A stretch of DNA of 8,699 nt from an uncultured Verrucomicrobiota bacterium. Its GTDB lineage: Bacteria; Verrucomicrobiota; Verrucomicrobiae; Opitutales; Opitutaceae. The notes under the pieces are model-generated. The model was given only the letters and a program-made list of their open reading frames with translations. It had not been told where the DNA came from and searched no databases. Location of the stretch: NCBI GenBank assembly GCA_946482165.1, contig CAMLQS010000212.1, positions 1-8,699 on the forward strand, given 5' to 3'. Made by a program: the position numbers and the translations under genes. This document shows, piece after piece, positions 1-5,618 of the stretch. The stretch's first letter is position 1. Each line of letters begins with the position of its first letter.

Positions 1-634
1 TGGTCGAGAGGAGGAAGGGGACGACGATGCCGATGTTGGTCTGGACCATCAGGACGTCCTGTCCGCGGTAGTCCATGTAGCGCCTGTCGTATTGGCCAAG
101 TCCATACAGGGACTCGTCGGGGGCGAGGGCGAAGGTCTGGCGCACCTCGTAGGTGGGGGCGTCGGAGACGGTGAGTTCGCGGATGTCGCCGGGGCGGGCC
201 GGGGCCTCGCGGGTGATCTCGGAGCCGTCGGGGCGGAGGAAGGCGAGCGCGCCGGTCTTTTTGTCCACGCGGACGAGAAGGGCGGGGCTGGCGACGTCGA
301 GGTGGCCGGCGGATTCCTTGACGCGGAGGCGGGCGTTGCCGGCGGGTTGGACGACGACGAGGCTGGGGTGGGTGGTGTGCGCGCGGCCGAGGTTGGCGTT
401 GACGCGCACGATGTCGGGGCCGTGGAAGAGGATGTTTTTGACCGTCTGGCCGACGCGGATCTGCACGCCGTGGTCGAGGCGGGTGAAGGCGAAGCCGGCG
501 GAGTCGGCGCGGGCCAGCGCGGGCGCGAGGGCGAGTTGGCCGGCGGGATCGAGGCCGGAGGGCGTGGCGGCGAGAGTCGGGGTGGTCTGGGCGGCGGCGA
601 GGGTGAGCAGGGTGGCGATGAGCGCTTTGTTCAT
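1..634 (-). CDS. GH31 family glycoside hydrolase, alpha-xylosidase-like, N-terminal part (3' end outside window)
   Basis: Open from an ATG at 634-632 to the window edge, giving 211 residues. An in-frame TAG lies ten codons upstream, so this start is well constrained; no good Shine-Dalgarno is visible. Residues 1-23 look like a signal peptide (MNKALIATLL, then A-rich up to TLAA), suggesting export. Residues about 45-170 fit the beta-sandwich (mutarotase-like) N-domain of GH31: alternating strands such as GVQIRVG, ALLVRVDKKTGALAF and YEVRQTFAL. The clearest family signature is DESLYGLGQYDRRYMDYRG (173-191), followed by VQTNIGIVVPFLLST (197-211), the segment just before the catalytic barrel. Catalytic Asp residues are off-window, so activity is unproven. 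GH31 enzymes hydrolyse alpha-linked glucose or xylose from non-reducing ends. Next to a GH5 endoglucanase-like gene, alpha-xylosidase acting on xyloglucan oligosaccharides is a plausible role, but alpha-glucosidase cannot be excluded. Confidence 0.85.
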   Translation of the reverse strand, partial: MNKALIATLLTLAAAQTTPTLAATPSGLDPAGQLALAPALARADSAGFAFTRLDHGVQIRVGQTVKNILFHGPDIVRVNANLGRAHTTHPSLVVVQPAGNARLRVKESAGHLDVASPALLVRVDKKTGALAFLRPDGSEITREAPARPGDIRELTVSDAPTYEVRQTFALAPDESLYGLGQYDRRYMDYRGQDVLMVQTNIGIVVPFLLST

Positions 635-823
635 GGCGGAGGAAGGTGGGGGTGGGGTTATCTATCTGGTGTAGTGTGGCGTGAGTGGTTGTGTGTGTGA
701 TTGGGTGCCTGACGGGCTCGGTCGGATCCCTGAAGGAGAACGGACATTTCTGTCCGTTTGCTGGTGGAGATGGGCTTGTCGAACGCTCGAACCAACGGAC
801 AGGAATGTCCGTTTTCCTTGGGC
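635..823. other. Intergenic region upstream of the GH31 gene, containing a palindromic element
   Basis: No gene is supported here. It holds the palindromic element at 733-819 and, at 635-732, a less G+C-rich stretch directly upstream of the GH31 start. On the minus strand this stretch contains a CA-rich run and TAGATA (664-659), 24 bases before the ATG. TAGATA weakly resembles a -10 box, but no convincing -35 box sits at the right distance. This is the obvious place for a GH31 promoter, but the sequence alone does not establish one. Confidence 0.35.
733..819. repeat. 87-bp palindromic element with 28-bp terminal inverted repeats (REP/MITE-like)
   Basis: The left arm (733-760) and the right arm (819-792, read in reverse complement) match at 25 of 28 positions. 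Each arm contains its own hairpin: AACGGACA-tttc-TGTCCGTT at 739-758 and AACGGACA-ggaa-TGTCCGTT at 794-813, with 8-bp perfect stems and 4-base loops. The two copies are therefore in opposite orientation, joined by about 31 bp that include the smaller partial palindrome TCGAACGCTCGA. This nested layout resembles paired REP units (BIMEs) or a tiny non-autonomous element. It begins 5 bp past the stop of the tail fragment at 824-1000, a typical REP position. It could stabilise or terminate transcripts, but there is no U-tract of the intrinsic-terminator kind. Confidence 0.75.
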
Positions 824-1000
824 TCAGTTTTGCGTGAGGCGGAGGCGGGCGAAGACGCGGGCGGTGGTTCCGGTGATGGTGCAGCGCATGCGGACGTCCG
901 TGGTGGGCGAGAGATCTTGGAGCTCGAGTTTGACGGGCCGCAGGGGAACGCCCTCGACGAAGACCAGGTGGGAGATGCGCCGGATGTCCGGGCTGCCCAT
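824..1000 (-). pseudogene. Orphan C-terminal tail fragment (58 codons), probable gene remnant
   Basis: Minus-strand frame from ATG 1000-998 to TGA 826-824. The last residues, TTARVFARLRLTQN, closely match the end of the partial protein at 8358-8699 (TNARVFARLRVTQD), and the underlying DNA is nearly identical over about 45 bases. Upstream residues (LVFVEGVPLRPVKLELQDLS) look like beta-strand tail sequence but lack the Ca loop, a signal peptide or any catalytic domain. The frame stays open upstream through the hairpin element at 1014-1136 into antisense-like shadow sequence, so the ATG is not a strong start; GCGGAAAA just before it is only a weak ribosome site. The simplest reading is the 3' scrap of a once longer exported protein. 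A real 58-residue gene is possible but less likely. Confidence 0.5.
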
Positions 1001-1013
1001 TTTTCCGCAATTT

Positions 1014-1136
1014 CCGAACCGGTCCGGGGAGCGCACGCGTCCCGCGTGCCGGTGAGAGCGGGACGCTCTCACCTCCGAAACGGCGGACGAGACGCCCGCC
1101 AGAACACCCGGGACGGGTGCGCTCCGGACCTTTCGG
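1014..1136. repeat. Multi-hairpin element: four triloop hairpins enclosed by long inverted repeats
   Basis: Outer arms are inverted repeats: 1014-1043 against the reverse complement of 1110-1136, matching except for a 1-bp and a 2-bp length difference and two substitutions. Inside are four consecutive short hairpins, each with a three-base loop: 1033-1049 (GCACGCG/CGCGTGC, loop TCC), 1051-1073 (10-bp stem GGTGAGAGCG/CGCTCTCACC, loop GGA), 1082-1100 (GGCGGaCG/CGcCCGCC, one mismatch, loop AGA) and 1105-1119 (CACCCG/CGGGTG, loop GGA). Stems differ in sequence while a CG-GGA-CG type core recurs. It lies 37 bp beyond the stop of the GH5 gene, so it could act as a transcript 3' structure, or be a non-autonomous mobile repeat. 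No U-tract follows on either strand. Confidence 0.7.
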
Positions 1137-1173
1137 CGCAGGGATTTTGTCCAGGCACTTGGCGACCACCACA

Positions 1174-1806
1174 TTAGCGGGTGACGACGATCCGATAAAA
1201 GCATCGCGGCAGGGCGGAGGCTCCCGCGTCGGCGACCTCGATCTCGCCGTCGGTGCCGGTGATGGCGTCTTGGAGCGTGGTCCACGAACCGGCTTCGAGC
1301 GTGAGGGAACGCTCCACGCGGTAGCTTCGTCCGGCGACGCTCGGGAAAACGACGAGCAGGTCGTCGCCGGCGGGCTCGAGCCGGGTGATCTTCAGGGAAC
1401 TGGCCGCGTCGTTCGGCACGGTGCCGGAGACATATTCGTGAAGGTTGTTCCACCCATCGCCGTCGGGGTCGGCGTTGTCGGCGGCGGCGCCGGCGTCGGC
1501 GATCGTGTCGAAGTTGGCGAGGCGCCAGTTTTGCAGGGTGGTGTAAGTGGTCGCGGACACGGGCTCGGACGCGGCCCCGGCACCGGACAGGTGGTTCGCG
1601 GCGACGGTGTAATACCAGGTCTCGCCGTCGCCGAGGCCGGTGTTTTCATAGGTCGTGGCGGAAATCCCGGCGGCCAGTTCCGTGTAGGGCCCGCCGCCGC
1701 CGCCCGAGCGGCGGATGGTGTAGCCGGTGGCCCCGCTCACGGCGTTCCAGGAGAGCGCGATCCGGGCGGCGCCGGGCGTGGCGGTCAGGGCCTGCGGCGC
1801 CGGGAG
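1174..1806 (-). repeat. Long direct repeat, copy 1: FN3 + Ca-loop + beta tail module of the GH5 gene
   Basis: This stretch encodes residues 1044-1253 of the GH5 protein and matches 4983-5618 in the same orientation. The proteins start with LPAPQ in both copies, share GATGYTIRR or HATGYTIRR, and then long identical blocks: GLGDGETWYYTVAA, LKITRLEPAG, and FPSVAGRSYRVERSLTLEAG. Identity is about 70% by eye over the module, higher in the tail than in FN3. The DNA is also clearly similar, for example the CGGCGACCTCGATCTCG block near each 3' end. The most variable part is FN3 residues 1077-1090, where this copy has a GGGGG run. Confidence 0.85.
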
Positions 1807-4800
1807 CGGGTTCGCCGCGATGGTGATGTGGTTCAGATTCCAGGCGCTGCTGTCGAAGTAAACACGCAGGACGTGCTGGCCGGCGGACAGGGTGACATTC
1901 GGGGCCGTGACGTCGGTGTAGGTTTGCCATCCGCCCGTGGCGGGAGCCGTCACGGTGCCGGTGACATCGACGCCGTCCAACTCCAGATGGGCCTGGATCT
2001 GCGAAGACAGGGAGGCCGCCCGTAGCGTGATGGCATAGCTGCCGGTGTGGGCGATGTTGACGGTGTATTCGAGCCATTCGCCGGCGCCGGCCCAGCCCAC
2101 GTTGAAGCCGCCTTCCGCGCAGGTCTCGAGGTCAACGCCATCGGAGCGGTATTGGCCGCCGTTATTGGCGGAGTCGGTGTCGTTGTAGGCGGCGCCCTGG
2201 CCGCCGACGTCGTAGTCTTCGGCCTGGATGAGGCCGGGCACCGGCCAGGGCGTGCCGCCATAGGGTGCCTGAACCAGCGGGGTGGCCGAGGACTGCGCCG
2301 AGTTCGCGCTTTCGCCGGCTTCGTTGGCGGCGCTCACGACGTAGTGGTAGGTGGTGCCGGCGACCACGTCGTTGTCGGTGAAGGTGAGGGCGCCATTGAT
2401 GGCAAAGGTCGTGTGGCCGGCGCCGCTGATCGTCGATCGCTTGAGCAGGTAATGCGTGGCGGTGGCCGAGGCGGACCAGCTCAGGGTGATGCCGCCGGCG
2501 CCGCCCGAAGTTGTCAGGTTCGTTGGCGCGGGAGGAGGCGCGCCGACGGCCGGCCAGGTCACGGAGTCGATGTAACAGGTGCCGGTCCAGGCGGCGCCGG
2601 TGGTGAAGCGGACGCCGAGCGCTTTCAAGGGCGAGACCGCGTTGGCGGGCATCGTGAGGCTCAGCGTGTTCCAGGAGTTGGATGCCAGTCCGCCCGAGCT
2701 CTGGGACCAGGACCAGTTGTAGTCCTGGGCATAGGCCACGAGGCCGGTGACCTGGCCGCCGGACGGGATCCAGACCCGGAAGGTGACCGTGGCCCCGGCG
2801 GGCACCACCACTTCGTTCACGGAGACCGAGGAGGTGCCGGCGGTGGTGCCGTTGAAGTTCACGGCGAGCGAACGGTTGCCGGCGTAGTCCCGCGTGCCCG
2901 AGCTCGCGACTCCGGAGATCTGGGCTCCGCTGGCCGACCAGCGCTGGGTGTCGGTTTCAAAATGGAAGCGCGCCGGGTCCGGATTGACGCCGCTGGTCGT
3001 CGCATGGGTTTCGGTGGAAAAACCGGAGGCCCCGGAGGCGTTCACGGCGACGACTTGGTAGTAATAGGTCGTGCCGGCGTTGAGGCCGGTGTCGGCGTAG
3101 GAGGTGCCGGTGATGCCGGTGACGAGCGGCGTCGTGGTGCTCGCGTAGCCGGAGGAGGCGGATCGATAGAGGGCGTAGCTGGTCGCGCCGTCGCCGGCGG
3201 TCCAAGACAGGTTCACCTGGCCGGTGCCGGCGGCGGTCGCGACGAGGCCGGACGGGGCGTAAGGGGCGCCGTTCGGCGGCGGCGGCGCGGTCCCGCCGGT
3301 GACGGCGGAGATCAGCTCGGGGTCAAGGGCCGCGCCGGTGTTCCAGTTAAAGGGGTTGTCGGGGGTGCTCCAATAAAACGGGCTCAAGCCGTGAGCCCGG
3401 GCGGATTCGGCGACGTATTTGTTCCAGTAGAGAACCGAGGCGCGGTTATAGGCCGCCTCCGTTCCGGAGAGGCCCGGGGTCCCGTAGGCCCCGAATTCGC
3501 CGATCAGGACCGGGATGCCCTTGTCCACATATTGCTCCTTCAATTGTTGGAACCCCGAATCGATTTCGCCTTCCTGGCCAAAGGTCGCGTTGCGGGTCGG
3601 GTTGCCGGAGTAGTGGTAGGCGGGTCCCCAAAAATACCTCGCCTCGCCCCAGGTTTGGTCGGTGTGGATGATGGTGAAGAGGGAGGGCGTGTATTGATGG
3701 TATTCCACCATCAGGCGACCGGGGGTCGGGTCCGCCGGCAGGTAGTTCATCCACGGCGGGGCGGATACGCTTTGCAGCACCAGCCAGCGATCGGTGTTGT
3801 GACCGCCGACGCCGCGCACGGCGTTGATGAAGGTCTGGTAGTAGGCCATCAGCGTGTGCATCTTCGCCGGGCTGTCTACGGCGGGTTCGTTGGCGCCGCC
3901 GAAGAGCAGACGCTTGTCGTAGCCGGCAAACGCGGTCGCGATCTGCGTCCAGTAGGAGTGCATCTTCGCGTTGAGGGCGGGATCCACGGATTCTCCGATG
4001 TTGTTTTCCAGCCAGCCGCCGTCCCAGTGGTCGTTGATGAGGACGTGCATCCCGCAGGCGAGGGCCCAGTCCACGGCCTGTTTTACCTGCGCCATGAAAG
4101 CGGGGTGGATCTGCCCGGTCGCCGGGTCGGAGTTGAAGTCCCATGCGCAGGGGATGCGGACGGCGTTGAACCCGGCGTTGGCGGCGTTGTAAAACAGCGT
4201 CCGGCTGCGACTCGGCACACCCCAGGTGGCCTCGAGGGTGTTTCCGAGATTCCAGCCATAGGTGGGCAAGGGCAGGGGCATGGAGGCGGGGATGTCGGCG
4301 GGCGCAGGTTCCAGGCCCAGATCGAACACCGCGTCGAAGCCGTGGCTGCTCCCGGTGGTGATCGTGCCGCCGTTGATGGGAATGAGCGCGATTTCGCCGC
4401 CGGCGTAGGCGCCCGTCGCCACGGCGAGCGCGGCCCAACCGCCGGCGGAGGGCTTGATGCCGAACGAAAACGCGTAGGTTTTGTTCGCCTCCAGCGGGAC
4501 GTTGATCCCGCTCCACCGCAGCCAGTCGCCGTCGGTGAAGCCGGGGTTGGGCGCGCTGAAGGTGATGAGCGGGGTCGCCGTGGCGCCGCTGATCGAGTAG
4601 ATGCGGAGATAGTAGGTCGGCGTGGTCGAGGGCGTGCCGTAGCCGCCGCCGGCATTCAATCCGGCCGTCTTGATGGCGAGCGAGGTGAGCCTCATCGCGC
4701 CATCTCCGATGGTGAAGGTCTGGGCGGGGGGCGAGTTGTTGTCGGTTCTGTAGCTCAAGCCGTCGGGCGAGGTCTGGTTGCCGCTGGTGGAGAGCTGGGA

Positions 4801-4935
4801 GATGTCGTCCGTTCCGGGATCGGGCGCGACGGAGCCGAGGCTCGAAAGGGTTTGCGCGCACAGGCCGACGGCCAGGCCGGAGGAAAGCAGGAGAATGAGG
4901 GCCCGACGAAAGAAACGATAGGGGTGAAGGAGCAT
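1174..4935 (-). CDS. Secreted multimodular GH5 glycoside hydrolase (endo-beta-1,4-glucanase type) with FN3 and CBM6 modules
   Basis: 1253 residues. Signal peptide about 1-27 (hydrophobic ALILLLSSGLAVGLCA). Residues 41-212 form an all-beta accessory domain resembling 'choice-of-anchor' modules. The GH5 barrel spans about 222-548: GWNLGNTLEA (227-236), R260, H303 in NDHWDG, acid/base E350 in GGANEP, H413/Y415, nucleophile E480 in LIGEFGAYG and W522. All expected GH5 active-site residues are present, so it should be active. GWNLGNTL is common in the GH5_4 endoglucanase/xyloglucanase group, but I cannot fix the subfamily. Then follow FN3 (559-648), a beta-sandwich possibly a carbohydrate-binding module (655-797), FN3 (801-886), CBM6 (897-1040; IQAEDYD, GEWLEYTV, WNLN), FN3 (1043-1130) and the tail. 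The tail has a perfect EF-hand-like loop, D1156-P-D-G-D-G-W-N-N-L-H-E1167. It starts 47 bp after the upstream esterase gene, with no clear Shine-Dalgarno, and is probably co-transcribed with it. Likely role: extracellular cleavage of beta-1,4-glucan, xyloglucan or glucomannan. Confidence 0.92.
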   Translation of the reverse strand: MLLHPYRFFRRALILLLSSGLAVGLCAQTLSSLGSVAPDPGTDDISQLSTSGNQTSPDGLSYRTDNNSPPAQTFTIGDGAMRLTSLAIKTAGLNAGGGYGTPSTTPTYYLRIYSISGATATPLITFSAPNPGFTDGDWLRWSGINVPLEANKTYAFSFGIKPSAGGWAALAVATGAYAGGEIALIPINGGTITTGSSHGFDAVFDLGLEPAPADIPASMPLPLPTYGWNLGNTLEATWGVPSRSRTLFYNAANAGFNAVRIPCAWDFNSDPATGQIHPAFMAQVKQAVDWALACGMHVLINDHWDGGWLENNIGESVDPALNAKMHSYWTQIATAFAGYDKRLLFGGANEPAVDSPAKMHTLMAYYQTFINAVRGVGGHNTDRWLVLQSVSAPPWMNYLPADPTPGRLMVEYHQYTPSLFTIIHTDQTWGEARYFWGPAYHYSGNPTRNATFGQEGEIDSGFQQLKEQYVDKGIPVLIGEFGAYGTPGLSGTEAAYNRASVLYWNKYVAESARAHGLSPFYWSTPDNPFNWNTGAALDPELISAVTGGTAPPPPNGAPYAPSGLVATAAGTGQVNLSWTAGDGATSYALYRSASSGYASTTTPLVTGITGTSYADTGLNAGTTYYYQVVAVNASGASGFSTETHATTSGVNPDPARFHFETDTQRWSASGAQISGVASSGTRDYAGNRSLAVNFNGTTAGTSSVSVNEVVVPAGATVTFRVWIPSGGQVTGLVAYAQDYNWSWSQSSGGLASNSWNTLSLTMPANAVSPLKALGVRFTTGAAWTGTCYIDSVTWPAVGAPPPAPTNLTTSGGAGGITLSWSASATATHYLLKRSTISGAGHTTFAINGALTFTDNDVVAGTTYHYVVSAANEAGESANSAQSSATPLVQAPYGGTPWPVPGLIQAEDYDVGGQGAAYNDTDSANNGGQYRSDGVDLETCAEGGFNVGWAGAGEWLEYTVNIAHTGSYAITLRAASLSSQIQAHLELDGVDVTGTVTAPATGGWQTYTDVTAPNVTLSAGQHVLRVYFDSSAWNLNHITIAANPLPAPQALTATPGAARIALSWNAVSGATGYTIRRSGGGGGPYTELAAGISATTYENTGLGDGETWYYTVAANHLSGAGAASEPVSATTYTTLQNWRLANFDTIADAGAAADNADPDGDGWNNLHEYVSGTVPNDAASSLKITRLEPAGDDLLVVFPSVAGRSYRVERSLTLEAGSWTTLQDAITGTDGEIEVADAGASALPRCFYRIVVTR

Positions 4936-4982
4936 GTGAAAATGAGTCGAGGCTGGCTGGGGGCGGCGAGGTTTGGATCCGC
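4936..4982 (-). other. Short intergenic gap between esterase and GH5 genes
   Basis: The gap is 47 bp with no hairpin typical of a terminator and no convincing promoter. On the minus strand it ends in CATTTTCAC just before the GH5 ATG, without an AGGAGG-like site. The spacing supports co-transcription of the two genes. Confidence 0.5.
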
Positions 4983-5618
4983 TTACCAGGCGACAACCCG
5001 GTAAAAGCGTCTGGGCAGGGCCGCAGCGCCGGTGTCGGCGACCTCGATCTCGGCGCCGGTGCCGACGATGGCGTCCTGGAGCGTGGACCGCGAACCGGCT
5101 TCGAGCGTGAGGGAGCGCTCCACGCGGTAGCTGCGTCCGGCGACGCTCGGGAAAGCAAGGCGCAGGCCGTCGCCTTCACCGGCCGGCTCGAGCCGGGTGA
5201 TCTTCAGGAGGCTCGCCGGGTCGTTCGGAGCGGTGCCGGAGACGTATTCGTGAAAGTTGATCCAGCCATCGCCGTCGGGGTCGGCGTGGTCGGCGGAGGC
5301 GCCGGTATCGGCGATGGTGCCGAAGTTCGCCACGCGCCAGTTTTGCAGCGAGGTGTAGGTGGTCGCGGACACGGGCGCGGATGCGGGGCCGGGGCCGAAC
5401 AGGCCGTCCGCGGCGACGGTGTAATACCAGGTCTCCCCGTCGCCCAGGCCGGCGTTTTGATAGCTCGTGGCGGTGAGGCCGGTGGCGAAGCCGGCGAAGG
5501 CGCCGTCGCCGGTGAGCGCGCGCCGGATCGTGTAGCCGGTGGCATGGGGCACGGTGTTCCACGCCAAGGTGATCGTGCCGGAGCCGGGCGTGGCGGTGAC
5601 GTTTTGGGGGGCGGGGAG
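4983..5618 (-). repeat. Long direct repeat, copy 2: FN3 + Ca-loop + beta tail module of the esterase gene
   Basis: This copy encodes residues 908-1118 and pairs with 1174-1806 in the same orientation, about 3.8 kb away. Both copies lie exactly at the 3' ends of their genes and begin at the same point (LPAPQ), while the sequences before that point are unrelated (LamG here, CBM6 there). This shows that the module moved or was duplicated as a unit. Copies differ by a few codons (for example EGDGLRL against DDLLVV). Confidence 0.85.

Noticed and set aside
92..700. Plus-strand open frames opposite the GH31 start
   Set aside because: Composition is Gly/Ala/Glu-rich shadow sequence; the minus strand carries a signal peptide and the GH31 signature YGLGQYDRRYMDYRG.
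739..813. Possible CRISPR-like repeats from the two GGACA palindromes
   Set aside because: Only two copies, in inverted rather than direct orientation, and no cas genes or regular spacers.
1033..1119. Intrinsic terminator for the GH5 gene
   Set aside because: The hairpins are strong but no T-run follows on the minus strand; termination by another mechanism remains possible, so it is listed only as a structured repeat.
681..1177. Plus-strand short open frames across the GH5-GH31 gap
   Set aside because: They run straight through both palindromic elements; their peptides are translations of the repeats and show no family resemblance.
2047..5004. Plus-strand open frame of 985 codons opposite the GH5 gene
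   Set aside because: It is Gly/Val/Arg-rich low-complexity sequence without domains and lies antisense to a protein with intact catalytic motifs. High G+C and the rarity of TTA, CTA and TCA codons in the real gene keep the opposite frame free of stops.
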